Of a DNA stretch of 64,000 nt, positions 1-11,300 are shown piece by piece. Within the stretch, counting starts at the first letter, position 1. Each line of letters starts with the position of its first letter. Below the pieces are notes generated by a model that made no database searches, was not told where the DNA came from, and saw nothing but the letters and a program-made list of their open reading frames with translations. This DNA comes from Thermothielavioides terrestris NRRL 8126. Its lineage: Eukaryota > Ascomycota > Sordariomycetes > Sordariales > Chaetomiaceae. A program made the translations under genes and the position numbers. The stretch spans positions 3,333,501-3,397,500 of the forward strand of contig NC_016459.1 in the NCBI RefSeq assembly GCF_000226115.1. The letters run 5' to 3'.

Positions 1-1751
1 CCTAGAGGTAGAACGTAATTATCTTCAAAGCTATGAAGTAATAGGCTCCTAGGAAGAGATTCGTTACTATAATAAGGAGGTCTAGGGCAAATAGATCCTA
101 GATTATATATAGGTATATGTCTATAAGTTCAATAAGAGTAGGCACTTCGTTAAATGTAAAGCGAGGCTAGTAGTATATAGCAATTAGTAAAAGAAGAGGT
201 TTACTAAGGAGAACTATATAGCTATACTCGTTATATAATCCTTTAGAACAGTGTTCGCTACTATAACGAAGTTCGACTTAGAACTAAAGTAGTTCAATAT
301 AGTCAACGCCTTTGTTAATACAAAGATCGATAAGGACATTTATATAGAGATACTATATAGCTATTGTAAACTAGGAACTATCTTAAAGCTAAAGAAGACG
401 CTCTATAGCTTATAAAAGTCTTCCCTCCTCTAGTAACGAAAGCTAATAGCTACCCTAAGGAACCTAGGGTTCTAGGCTATATTATAAAAGCCCTATATTA
501 TAACGAATAAAGGTATTATCGTCTTCTTCTATATAGATAATATCGTCTTCGTCTACTATAAGAAGGATTAATATTAAGCTAACAAAGTGATTAGCTAGCT
601 ATAAGAAAAGTATAAACTTATAGGAGGAGATAACCTCCTATAGTTCTTAGGTATAGAGATTCATCGTAACTATAAAAGGCGTTTGATTTAGCTTAGTTAG
701 ACGGTTTATATTAAGAAGATTATAAGGTTAGCCTAAGAAGAAGGAGAGCTAGAGACTCTAATAGCTAAGAGCGAACTGCTCCTATACAACGATATTGTTA
801 GCTATAGCTCTGTTAGGCTCTATTAAAGGAAGGTCGGCTTAATCCTATATATAGCCGTCAATATATACCTAGACATTGCTTTTATAGCCTCTAAGCTTAT
901 ATAGTTCAATTAGAACCTAGGACTAGAATACTACTATATAGCTAATTGAGTATTATAATACCTCTATCGAATAAGGTTCTAGGCCCTCTAACTAGGAGGA
1001 GGAGATATCTTAATCGTAGTTAGTAATACTAGCTTCGTCGACAATAGTATTGATTGTAAAAGCTTATAAGGTTATACTATTATCTTATTTAAAGGGCTAA
1101 TCGTCTAATAAGCTAGTAAATAGGATATAGTAATTATATCGACTATAGAGATAGAGTTGTTAGTATTTATATAGGTAGCGAAAGAAGGTATATTCCTTTA
1201 GTGTCTATTAGAGGTACTAGAGATCTATCTAGATAATAAGATCCTATCGATCTAGTACAATAACAAATAGACGATCCGACTAATCAATACCGAGATGCCT
1301 ATACTATAGACGAAGCTAAAATATATCGATATTTATAACTACTAGCTATACTAAGAAGCTTAGAACAAGAGGGTTAACGTAGATTATATACCTTTGAACT
1401 AGATGTTAGCCAACGGCCTAATAAAGACGTTAAAACTAGAGCCCTATAGGAAGTTTATAGAAATGCTTAATCTAGTAGATATCTAGGCCCTTATTGAGAT
1501 CTATACCTACTAGGTAGTATAGAAGGAAGAAATATAGGGCTAGAGGAAGGCTCTAGCCGAATAGAAGGTTCGGTTTACAGTGTAATATATAGGATTAAGA
1601 AGGGTAGGTGTATAAAGCTCGGTAGATTAGAGCGATAGTAGAAGGACCTTAACACTCTAGAATTACTAGATTAGGAAGGACGTAGTATTAGAAATAGCTT
1701 TGTAGATTACTAGATTTAATAGGCCGAAGCTGGAGGCTCGACCTAGGGGGG
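1..1751 (+). mobile_element. 3' part of a RIP-degraded Ty1/copia retrotransposon (RT and RNase H)
   Basis: Read on the plus strand with stops ignored, bases 269-545 give a Ty1/copia reverse transcriptase: a KFDLELK-like start, then VNAFVN, LKKTLYSL and the catalytic box at 530-541, which reads YIDN where the family has YVDD. Further on, about 1140-1480, the frame follows copia RNase H and ends with a LVDI-like motif typical of the pol terminus. Many TAG and TAA codons sit where CAG, CAA or TGG would be expected, which is the RIP signature. The element is cut by the window start, so gag and integrase are not visible. A G-rich polypurine tract at 1744-1751 leads into the right LTR. No function remains. 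Confidence 0.85.
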
Positions 1752-1885
1752 TATATTAGAACTAGCCTAGCCCGGGGTAGTAGGCCGGCCCACCGAGATT
1801 AGGATCTACCAGCTTGATGCCCAACTGCCGCCTAAGACTGGGCTCCTGATCAGGAGAACTCTCCTACAATACAATATCCTCAACA
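1752..1885 (+). repeat. Right LTR of the copia element
   Basis: The segment starts right after a run of six G (polypurine tract) and ends in CAACA, as copia LTRs do. The start reads TA rather than TG, a RIP-type change, so the exact first base is uncertain by about 2 nt. The LTR is less TA-rich than the body. The left LTR lies outside the window, so the border cannot be confirmed by comparing the pair. Confidence 0.65.
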
Positions 1886-1952
1886 CCACGATTGATTCCA
1901 GTTGTACGCATTGCTTGCATCGTGATAGCTTCATCTTCCTGAGCCGGCGTAG

Positions 1953-2325
1953 CGGTTCCAACACTACCTCCTCGAGGGCTCGGCGGGCCAGTCGCTGTGG
2001 CACCGCATCGACGCCGCTGAGGTGTGGCACTACTACGCCGGCGCGCCCCTCACGCTGTCGCTCTCGTTCAACAATGGGACCGGCGTGCGCCGCGCGCTGC
2101 TAGGGCCCGACGTCTTCCGCGGCCAGCAGCCGCAGGTGGCGATCGGCTCGTGGGAGTGGCAGAGCGCCAAGAGCGAGGGCGACTGGACACTTGTTGGGAC
2201 CACTGGTGCGATCTCTGCCTGTGCCGTTGTGTGAGATGGTGTAGATCACTGACGCTGTGATAGTTGCGCCCGCCTTTGATCCCAATCTCTACGAGATTGC
2301 GGATGCTAACTGGCATCCTAAATAA
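1953..2325 (+). pseudogene. 5'-truncated DUF985 cupin-superfamily protein
   Basis: The frame carries the DUF985 (PF06172, yeast YML079W-like cupin) core: LLEG, LWHRIDAAEVWHYYAGAPL and later WEWQSAKSEGDWTLVG. A 58-nt intron (2206-2263, GT...TAG) joins it to a second exon reading VAPAFDPNLYEIA and ending at the TAA of 2323-2325, which matches the usual family C-terminus. The frame has a stop at 1950, and the roughly 60-80 N-terminal residues are missing. The copia LTR ends only about 65 bp upstream. I infer that retrotransposon insertion removed or separated the 5' part, leaving a relic. The surviving part has normal GC-rich codons and no RIP. Confidence 0.72.
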
Positions 2326-3186
2326 GCACTTTTTTTTTTTTTTTTTCCAAGCCCCTTCATGAGCATTGGAATGGGGTATTGAAGAGGAGGTCCGACATGC
2401 ATTAGCTGTATCATCAACGGTTTGGCTGCGGAATAGACAATCGATCTAGACCAACACAATTTGTTAGATTCCCTAACCGCTGGGTAATCGGTCGAGTGGT
2501 TGACTGTGGGGGTGCAAGACGGTTGCATGTGACGGCCGCCCTTCTCCGCGTCGAAGAAGTAGCGTGATGTAGTAGGCTGGCCTCGCGCGTTATCACATCG
2601 CTCCATAGCACCGTAGCCATTTGGTCCTCCTCTCTTAGCCCCTTTCGACCGCACCTCTGGCCGCCGTGGGGACAGCGAGCACCCATCATCGCCTTTTCAG
2701 AAGTTGATTCAATCTCCGCGATTCGGCTAGGATATCGTCACTGGCCTTGGCAATCCGGCCGAGGGGCGCAAGGCTGCATCCCGGTCCTGCGTTGTAAGTG
2801 GATTGGGGCGAGGGTTTTCCACGGAAGTCGGCCTCAAGATGGGTTACGAGAAGACTTTCGCCAGGCTGCGAGCTCGCTGAGAGCGCCTCCCTGTTCCCTT
2901 GGATCTTGTTACAAGGTTAAGCCGTGGGAAGGCGCTACAGGTTCCTTCGGAGGATGAAGGGGAAACCCAGCAGCACGAGGCGGTAGGAAGCAGGGCAAGG
3001 GATTCGAGCGGCATCAACGGCATGTCTTGTCGTTTTTCTTCAAACAGTCGCATAGCTCCGTCTACATCATCATGGAAAGCCTCAGACGACCCAAGCCGAC
3101 GACTGACGACAGGCCACAAAATCACATCAAACCAGTTTTGCAATCCACTCAGGCACAAAAGACAAACGCCCTCCCCCCAACCCCCC
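2326..3186. other. Intergenic spacer with a T17 tract
   Basis: No open frame here resembles a known protein. A run of 17 T (2330-2346) directly follows the DUF985 stop. The rest is the convergent 3' flank of the regulator gene on the minus strand. Nothing else stands out. Confidence 0.5.
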
Positions 3187-6015
3187 TCACGACAAATAGC
3201 TACAATACTCAGGCCACGCAAACGGGTTCCCGGGGTCGAGGATGCTGCTGAACGAGAAGTCGACCGACTGCGCGAAGCGCGGGTCCCACGCGCGGAAGAG
3301 CGCGTCGTCGCCGTCGTCGTCGCCGTCGCCGTCCGCGAGGAAGTCGTCCAGGTTGCTGCCCCGCTCCGCCGGCTTCTCCGTCGGCGCTGTCGTCTCGCCG
3401 TGTGCGCTGCCACCACCGCTACCGCTGCCGCTGGGTTGGGGTAGCATGTCCGCCGGCAGGGGAATGGCGTCGTCCAGTTGCGGGTACTCGTACGCTGCTG
3501 TGGCGGGCGGCGGGGGTTGGTGGTCGAGGGGGTTGTGGCGGGGAGGCGCGGTTTTGCTCGGAGCTGGCCAGGGCGAGGAGGTGGGTGCGTTGGTCTGGTT
3601 GGGGTCATTGTTGCCTGGGGTGGTCCAGTTCAAAGGTAGAGAGTGTGGTTGTTCAGGAAGGGATGAGGTCGCTGGTGAGGGAAGAGATCCGTGCGGAGTG
3701 AGTGGCGGAGCCTTTGGATTGCTGACATCGGCGCGCTCGGGGTCGCGGGTTTGGGGCGGTTCAAGAGGCACACCAGCGTTGGACGCCGCGGCAGGAGGCG
3801 TAGTACTTGTACTTGCTTCAGGAAGTGTCGAAGCCGCTCTGCTGGTTGAATTCGGGCTGTTGGTGGGCTGGGCCTCGTGCTCAGCGCCAGTCCTGTCTGG
3901 CCCGTCTGTCGGTACATCCTGGTGGTTGTCTGCGTCTTGACGGACGACTCCGACCGGTCCCCGCCCAGGTCGGGCAGTCCCCGTCGTCTTCTGCACCCGT
4001 TTCCTACCCATGATCTCGTTCCGATCCAGCTTCAGCACCACTGCTTGGCCAAGCTGCCCATTCAGACGGGCACTGCTCCAGATGGCACCCATGTCTTGCA
4101 GGACCGGAAGCACCTTTTTGAAGTCAGCGCCACCCCTCGTCCGGAACATAGGAAGCCGGCTGAAACGCCACTTGCGGTACGCCACGCCGAGAGAGAGCGC
4201 TAGTGCATAAGGGATGAAGGGCATCGGGCTGAGCCTGTAGTCTCTGATGACGTCGAGGATGCGGTCCGCGCCGTGGGATCTCCGCGCGTTCACACTGCTG
4301 GGCGGGAGATGCTCGGTTCGAGGGCCGGGCAGCGTATCGCACTCGGGGGCGGTTCGGAAGCGGTCTCGAGGCATGCGAACCGAGAGCACGCCGATGGCGT
4401 GGTAGAGGACCTCCAGAGTCGCTGCAGGACCAGCTCACGTTAGCTCACTTCACGGTAACTCCTAACAAGACGATGGAAGCCCGACCTAGAAGACTGTCGG
4501 GTTCGCCTTCAGCGCCGGCGTCGATGACCATGTGCTCGAAGACGGGTATGTCGACGTAGCTGATCTTGGGGCTTGGCCGATAAAGCTCGACAACCTGATC
4601 CAACAAAAGGATCAGGGCGATGAAGAGGCGGAAAATAGGCGGGTCGTCGGCTTCTGGCCGCGGAACCCGCATCAGATCGTAGTTGTGGAACATGAATGGC
4701 CGCCCGCCGATGGACCCGACTAAGCGGTCGAGCGCGTAGAGGCACTTGAAGAGTCTGCTGCCGCTTCTCTCTCTGTTCTGCGGCCTGCAGGCCTGTGTCC
4801 TTGCGAGCACGTCCAAGTGAACGCCGTGCGTGTGGACCAGGGCAACGAGTCGGGCATACAGCGACATCGGCTCGAAGCGCTCGGCAGGGTGCGCCGGTTG
4901 CCAGTAGAGGCAGGTCAAGGCCATGACTTGGATTTGTTGCACAAGGGAGATTCGTCGGGCCGCTTGTAATTCAGCGAGGCGCTTGTTGATGAAGTCAGCC
5001 ACCCCGCGCGAGTATTCATCGTACGGAACCACCGTTCTGGACGGTGACGCTCCTAGCACGTGGTTTTTGAAAGTCAGGAACCTGCTGGCTTCGGGGTCGG
5101 TAGCTGCGGCAAGACAAACAGAAGCCTGGATCAATCCGCGCAAACCGGATTCCTCTGGGAGAGCCAGCAGAGTCGAGTCGTCGTAGATGGGGAAGATGGG
5201 GTGGATTTTCGCGAGGTAGATGTCCCTCAGAGTGTTCCACTCCGCATCTGATGGCATCACCTTGTCGGCAAGCGCGCGGTTCGCCAGGGTCTGAGCGAGG
5301 GTGGCAAACTTAGCCGGGTCCTGGACGTGTATCGTGAACCGCGTGCCGTCTTCCTTGGGGACGGAGAAGAAGGGCCCAGGGATGTCGTCGACAAGCTTAG
5401 GGCTGCCCGTGCTTCTATCTCGCGCGGCTGGCGGCCTCGACTCGTGGGGCGACGTCGGAGGCAGGAAGCCGATTCTCTGGTGATCTGGTTGGTTCTCGGT
5501 CTGAGGTGTCTTCGGTCCCGGGGCTGTGGCCATGGTTGCTTCCACCAGGATGCTCTCGGGATTCAGATCCCCGAGGAAAGGCGGTGCGGGGGACATCTGC
5601 CGGGGCTGCTCGGTTTGGTCCGTGTTGGGGGTGTCTACCGGCGCCTTGTCGGAGGCGTGGTGGAAAAAACGGAGCAACTGAGCAGCGGCGTCAGAGGTGT
5701 CTCTGTCGGGGACGTCACCGCGACCGCGTTCTCGGGCGCCCGAAGGCGCTGCAGGGGCCGCCCGAGACACTGCCTGTCCCCGATCATGGCCTTTTTCCGT
5801 TGCGAGTGCCTCTGGAACATGGGCGTCGGGAACGTGCTGGCAGCGTTTCTAGCGGAATCAGCTGTGTTTCTGAAGGCAAACAGGACAGGAGACAGTAGAG
5901 ATACCTTGCGTTTCCTGCAAGGCAGACACGCTTGATTGACCTGCTTCCTCTTCACCGGCAGCCCGGCAGCATCGTGCCCCACAAATTTGACCTGTTGGGT
6001 ATGTCCGCCAGCCAT
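3187..6015 (-). CDS. Fungal-specific transcription factor (MHR type) with a reduced Zn-cluster motif
   Basis: Three exons can be joined: 6015-5905, 5848-4486 and 4421-3187, with introns of 56 and 64 nt, giving 902 codons. Residues 30-40 read CLPCRKRKKRC, the first half of a Zn2Cys6 binuclear cluster (C-x2-C-x6-C followed by basic residues). The three later cysteines of the normal six are absent; the sequence runs QHVPDAHV instead. From about residue 240 the protein follows the fungal_trans/MHR region (LRDIYLAKIHPIFPIYDD, then LVQQIQVMALTCLYWQP). The C-terminal half is low in complexity, rich in Pro, Ser and Thr, and ends in an acidic patch (DGDGDDDGDDALF) that could be an activation segment. 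The start was chosen at MAGGHTQQ because the frame upstream is not protein-like. Target genes are unknown. Confidence 0.8.
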
Positions 6016-6686
6016 TGGAGCCGAAAATGTCTCATCTGATGTTCTATCCCACGAGGAGGTGGGAACCGTCGTGCGAGTCGTCAAATGCCGAGATATTGGT
6101 GTTCTGTGTTGCGGGATCAAGAGAGGAAGTGAGACGGTGTGGAGTCGGACTTGCTCCTTTTGGTTGCTCCGCTGGGACGATAACGATGGCCGAGAGTGAC
6201 ACCGCGCATGGTCACGCGCGTCCCTTACCTCAGTTACACTGCACACACGACCGGGTGTGTACAGGACCAACCCAGAATACGCTGAGACTGTACCTCAAAC
6301 CAGTGGCCGGTGGCTAGGTTGTTACACCCGCTAACACCACTGTTCTTAATTCTATTGTACCATCCATCCGAGGATACCGAGACGGAGTACGCCCGCAGCG
6401 CTTCCAACGGGAGACTCCACATAGCGATGACGTCTGCCCAGATGACAGCGCTTCCCAATGGGGTACTTCCGCTGCTTCACCTCCAGCGAGGAGCAAGACG
6501 GGACTGGGCCTGGCGCCGTTGGTAGACAATATATCACTGATTCCCTAACGGCATTTTACTTCCCAAGATGAGTTTTATCTCCTACGCGATGATCTCACCC
6601 CGTCTCGACGCATCAGAGCTGGACTGTCCACAAGACTCTTCATCACTCACCCAGTCTCATGCTACCACCTTTCGCTGTCCACTAGG
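6016..6686. other. Divergent promoter region
   Basis: The spacer lies between two divergently transcribed genes, the MHR regulator (-) and the DUF1479 oxygenase (+). It is wide enough to hold both promoters. I saw no convincing TATA box, repeat or further gene. Confidence 0.45.
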
Positions 6687-8414
6687 ATGCTTTCCATATC
6701 CCTCCGCCACAGCCGTGGTGGCCTTAGCCCGGCTTCACCACGGTTGTTCTCACGACAACAGCTTCGATATGCCACCTTCATGGCGTCCACAAACGGCTCC
6801 TCCCCTCCCGGCAAGGCAGTGGGCGACATCTCGGACTCCTTCGCCTCTCTCTCAGGGAGGCAAGCCCAGCCTCTTTCCGACCGTTTCCGCGAGCTCAAAC
6901 TGCGCCTGGTTGCGGGGCACGAAGACGCCGTCGTAGCAAGCTGGAAACGGCTGCTCGCAGCGCTGCGCAGAGAAAACGAGCTCATCGCGCGGGCCGGACC
7001 CGCCATCATCCCCGAGGTCCGCTTCAGCCACCTGCACGCCGACCTCCGCGCACTGAAACCCGAGATCCACAAGCGCGGCGTGGCCCTCATCAGGGGCGTG
7101 ATCCCCGAGGACGAAGCCCGGGCGTACAAGTTCGAGATCGAGGAATACGTCCGCCAGAACCCGCACACCCGAGGTATATACATATCCCATCCCTCCCCAT
7201 TCCACTTCTACCACCACCATGGAACTAACACGCCCCTCCCCGCTTTTGGGAAAACAAAAGGCTTCCCCCCGTCTGCACCCCAAGTCCTAGAACTCTACTG
7301 GTCCCCGACCCAACTGCGCGCGCGGTGCCACCCGGCGCTGCTGCAGACCCAGACGGCGCTGATGACGGCGCTGTGGCGCACGTCGGACCCGCGCGCGCCC
7401 GTCTCGCTGCGCACGCCGCTGTGCTACGCCGACCGCCTGCGCATCCGGACGCCGGGCGACGCCGCGTTCGCGCTGGGGCCGCACCAGGACGGCGGCAGCG
7501 TCGAGCGCTGGGAGGAGCAAGGGTACGGGCGCGGAGGGGTGTATGAGGCTGTTTTCAGCGGGCGGTGGGATGCGGATGCGGATGCTGATGAGGAGCATGC
7601 GCCGGGGGGGTATGATCCGTTTGATGCGGCGGGCAGGGTGCACGCGGTGACGGATTTGTATGGTGGGCTCGGCGCGTGCAGCATGTTTCGCATGTTCCAG
7701 GGGTGGTTGGCCATGAGCAGGGCCGCGCCCGGGGAGGGGACGCTGCTGGTGAATCCGCTGGTGAGGGAGAGCGCGGTGTACGCGCTGCTGAGGCCGTTCT
7801 TTAGGGCGCGGAAGGGGTTGCCGGAGGTCGGTGGGGACAAGGACAGGTTCTTGGAGGAAGGGAATTGGGAGTTTACGGCCGGCGAGAAGATGGACAGCGA
7901 GCTGCATGGTGCGATGCCCGGCTGTGCGCAGGAGTTTCCGGAGGGCTTGCATCCGCATCTGGAGCTGGAGAGGACGATGGTGCACGTGCCGGAGGTACGG
8001 CCGGGGGATTACGTCGTTTGGCATTGCGATAGTGAGTCTGGCCGTCCCTGGGGAGGTCGGGCACAGACGATGCTGACAATGTTTGGCCTAGCAATCCACG
8101 CCGTTGACAAGAAGCACGGCGGCACGTCGGACTCGAGCGTCCTGTACATCCCGGTGTGCCCGACAACCAAGGCCAGCGCCGAATACGTGGCCCGCCAGCG
8201 CGCCGCGTTTCTGCAAGGCACGCCTGGACCGGATTTCCCGGGTGGTGAGGGAGAATCACGGCATATCGGGCGGGCCACCGAGGACTATGTCAAGAAGTAC
8301 TGCGATCCTGTGGGTGTCCAAGCCATGGGCCTTGGTAAGCTGGCTACGGTGGAGGGAGACACAGAGGGCGGAAAGGCGGCCGTTCAGCAGGCAAACGAGG
8401 TCCTGGGATTTTGA
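6687..8414 (+). CDS. DUF1479 family 2-oxoglutarate/Fe(II)-dependent oxygenase-like protein
   Basis: Exons 6687-7173, 7261-8031 and 8092-8414 give 526 residues. The protein matches the DUF1479 (PF07350, YbiU-like) fold across its length: HKRGVALIRGVIPEDEA near residue 130, GPHQDGGSVERW with a metal-binding H-x-D, and VVWHCDTIHAVDKK, where the intron falls inside the Asp-Thr-Ile stretch and a distal His follows. Both introns (87 and 60 nt) are multiples of three and lack in-frame stops, so unspliced RNA would still read through. The first 30 residues are rich in Arg and Ser and could be a mitochondrial presequence; a second Met (MASTNG) offers a shorter start. The substrate is unknown. Confidence 0.85.
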   Translation: MLSISLRHSRGGLSPASPRLFSRQQLRYATFMASTNGSSPPGKAVGDISDSFASLSGRQAQPLSDRFRELKLRLVAGHEDAVVASWKRLLAALRRENELIARAGPAIIPEVRFSHLHADLRALKPEIHKRGVALIRGVIPEDEARAYKFEIEEYVRQNPHTRGIYISHPSPFHFYHHHGTNTPLPAFGKTKGFPPSAPQVLELYWSPTQLRARCHPALLQTQTALMTALWRTSDPRAPVSLRTPLCYADRLRIRTPGDAAFALGPHQDGGSVERWEEQGYGRGGVYEAVFSGRWDADADADEEHAPGGYDPFDAAGRVHAVTDLYGGLGACSMFRMFQGWLAMSRAAPGEGTLLVNPLVRESAVYALLRPFFRARKGLPEVGGDKDRFLEEGNWEFTAGEKMDSELHGAMPGCAQEFPEGLHPHLELERTMVHVPEVRPGDYVVWHCDSESGRPWGGRAQTMLTMFGLAIHAVDKKHGGTSDSSVLYIPVCPTTKASAEYVARQRAAFLQGTPGPDFPGGEGESRHIGRATEDYVKKYCDPVGVQAMGLGKLATVEGDTEGGKAAVQQANEVLGF

Positions 8415-8447
8415 GCTATTACCCATGTGTGGCCATACGCAGGGAGC

Positions 8448-8486
8448 TGACGCAATGAGATGACGCAATGAGATGACGCAATGAGA
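8448..8486. repeat. Three perfect 13-bp tandem repeats
   Basis: The unit TGACGCAATGAGA occurs three times without interruption just after the stop codon of the DUF1479 gene. It lies in the short convergent spacer between that gene and the DUF1993 gene. Confidence 0.9.
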
Positions 8487-8666
8487 TCTCCGTTGTTGGA
8501 GGTTGCAGTAGCATGTTCAGCTCAATGACAGTATAACGGCACGAGAATGCACAGCAGTTTTGACAAACACTTTTTTTGTCAATTTATTGCACCTGCATCA
8601 GAGACTCGGCTGACATACTTTTCCCGCCCACTGCACACTTCCCGCTTGCGCCATCACCTTGCACCC

Positions 8667-9340
8667 TCACTGAGCCGCGGGCTTGAGGTTGAGGTCCTTG
8701 ATGAAGCCCTGCAGGAAGTCGGCCTTGCCCACATCCACACCTTTGTGGCGCAGAATGTCGTAGGCGGTAGTGACGTGGAAAAGGATGTTCGGAATGCTGT
8801 AGGTCAGGACATACTGCTCGGTCGAGGCCTGGACGGGCTCGAACTTCCCCGTGTACCGGACGGTCTGCTCCTTGGGCACGAGGTCCTCCCGCTTCACGGT
8901 CGCCAGCAGCGCGAGCGTCTTGTTGATGCGCGCGACCAGCTCGTCAAAGGTCGTCTCCTTGTCCTCCCACACGGGGAGCGGCTCCGGGGGCGTGGTCAGG
9001 CGCTCGACCGTCTTCTTGGCGAAGTTGGACACGATGATCACCTGGAACGAGAAGGGCAGCATGTCCGGGTAGAGGCGGGCTGAGGCGAGCTCGGCCGCAT
9101 CCGGATGGGCCTTGGCCTTCTCGATGATGTCTGTTGAACAATGTCAGCTGATTATTGTTTTCTTTTCTTTTCTTTTATTTTTTTTTCTCTTCCCTGTCCG
9201 GGGCAACGGGAGACCGCGGGAGCAAGCCCGGAGAGGGGAGCGGCAAAAGAAAGGAAGCTCCGCTTTGACGTACGGAGAAGGGTGTGGAGGGAGTGGTTGC
9301 AGAGGCCGATGGTGGCATTGTAGAGATCGATGCCGGACAT
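8667..9340 (-). CDS. DUF1993 domain protein
   Basis: Two exons, 9340-9274 and 9130-8667, give 176 residues. The 143-nt intron has a strong pyrimidine tract. The N-terminus (MSGIDLYNATIGLCNHSLHT), the LYPDMLPFSFQV segment and ETTFDELVARINKTLALL match the DUF1993 family (PF09351), which shares a helical-bundle layout with DinB-like proteins. The C-terminal part keeps the family motif IPNILFHVTTAYDILRHKG. No metal-binding triad is obvious, and the biochemical role of the family is not settled. The gene faces the DUF1479 gene tail to tail. A TA-rich TATA-like element lies about 145 bp upstream at 9485-9496. Confidence 0.86.
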
Positions 9341-11300
9341 TTTGGCGGGGACTGAGACTATTGTTCGCTGCGTTCGAGGGAGCTGCTTTCAGTGTCGTTG
9401 GCTGCGCAACTGTCGAAGATTCTGGGAGCTTGAGACTGCCGGTGAAGTTGAGGAGGGGCATTTGAGGGGGAAGGAGCCGTCCAAATATATATATATCCAC
9501 TCTCCTGCTGGATCCCCGGCGGGGTCCGTCAGTGCAGTCGGTCCGTGTCAAGTTCCGTGATCCAACGCTCGGGTCATCTTTTACACGGGACACGGCGTCG
9601 GTGCCAAGTCTGGACGACGCGTCTCTCCAAGTGGCTTGCACAACGTGTTCTCCATGCAACAGTGTGCAGACCGCTACCCAGGTATGAGCCGCATCGATTA
9701 CTGATCTGGGCGTGAAGCGGTAAGGGATATGCGGCTGACAAATTCACCGTCGCCTTTTGCTTGGGGCTTGCTGAGAAATCCCGCGGTGAGTGACGGCGCG
9801 ACGGGCTCCGGTTGGTCTCTTGCAACCCCACTCGCGGTGTGGATGCCGGGGAAATGGCTGTGCGCGGACAAACTGGCAGACCGGGAGCGGGTGAACAGGC
9901 GGGCAGTGGTCGACGCGGCGATACATGTCTTACGCTCAGCATCAGGATTCCAATGCGAGGAAGCCAGCGTAATGTAATCAACAGGCATAGGATCGAGTGA
10001 GGTCGAGATAAACTTTGCCTTATCCTACTTTTCGGGTAGCGGCGCAGTGGAGAGATGCCGGCAGCGCGCTCCCGGCTCCACGTTGACCGATGGAAGCCAA
10101 TGGGTGGCTTTGAACTGGCTCGTCACGCCCCGGGTTCCGATGGCGCCATATTCTGGGGAGAGCCTATCATCGCCGCATCGCGGCTCCAAAGCGCCCTCCG
10201 CCAAGCAAAATACATGAATGCTGCTTGGCAACCTGCGGCTGCCACGGCTCGGCAGCGAAGAGTCTGGGCTCCTCACTTCGACTATATCGACACATGTTCG
10301 GGAAGGAAGAGTACTAACAAAACACAGGGACGTTCATGGACGGCGACTTCAAGCACCGCGCATCTTCCGCTCAGTGGTCAAGCTTGTACACACAGTACTC
10401 AAGTATAGGTACATGTATGCGCCAACCATTCCGGGTTGCGGAGGGCACCGCGTCTCATGCTCCGTCTTGGAGAGCGAATCCAGACTGAGCCCAGCGCACG
10501 TGTTTCCAGGGAGGCTCAAAATGGTCTGCAGCCAGAGAGCGGCAATTAATAATCTCGAACGGATGCAGTTGCAAAGCGAGGCTGCCTCAGCGAATGGGTT
10601 TCGGTCTCCATGGCTACTGGTGAGTCTGACCTTATCACTCGGGGTAATCGGGCATTGACAAGAATCCGTCCTTGGCAATGTCTTTGCATCATAGGGACGT
10701 GAGTGAATGATCCAGCGCGTGGTAGAAGCCGAGAATAGTGTCCGGTTGTGTGGAGCCGTCTTTCTGCCGACACTTTCTACCTCCTCCAATCACGAAGTCT
10801 CGCCGATGAACATCAAGCTGACTCCTTTGACCACGACGGCGATCAACAGTTCGATCGCAAATCTTCCTGCATGCTATCCGTGCATGTTACAGTATTTAGA
10901 AAGCTTTGCGGGGAAGGCCGCCCCCTTCCCCGCATCCAGGATTCCAGGGGCAGCCATGCGAGGCCCGTGAGACCCGTGCACAGCTACCCGCAGCCACCCA
11001 GACCGTATCGTTGATGGTTTGATCGACAGCGACGGCACCGGAAACCAACATACCACCAAGGCATTCCAGCTGGATGCCGAAGCAGATGCCGGCAGAGAGT
11101 CCAGGGATGCGGACCTGCGCTCTTATATACCAACCTTTTTCGTCAATTCAGGCCAGCATGGGAGGGACGCTCCTGCTCCCTACTACGTCGTTCATCTACG
11201 CCTGTTCCGCACTACATGCCGTCCCGATCCCGTGGAATATGATTCAAGCCTCCGGGCACTCGGGGTTTTTACCATTTCGTACTGCACACCGCAACCATCC
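9341..11300. other. Long intergenic region
   Basis: The first 200 bp are the promoter side of the DUF1993 gene, with a TATATATATA stretch at 9485-9496. The remaining 1.7 kb has several short open frames on both strands, but none shows a known motif, a plausible splice pattern or protein-like composition. I see no transposon remnant and no RNA gene. Confidence 0.45.

Noticed and set aside
5635..6270. Upstream extension of the regulator to an earlier start
   Set aside because: The added residues have no protein character, and MAGGHTQQ is the last Met before the zinc motif with good spacing.
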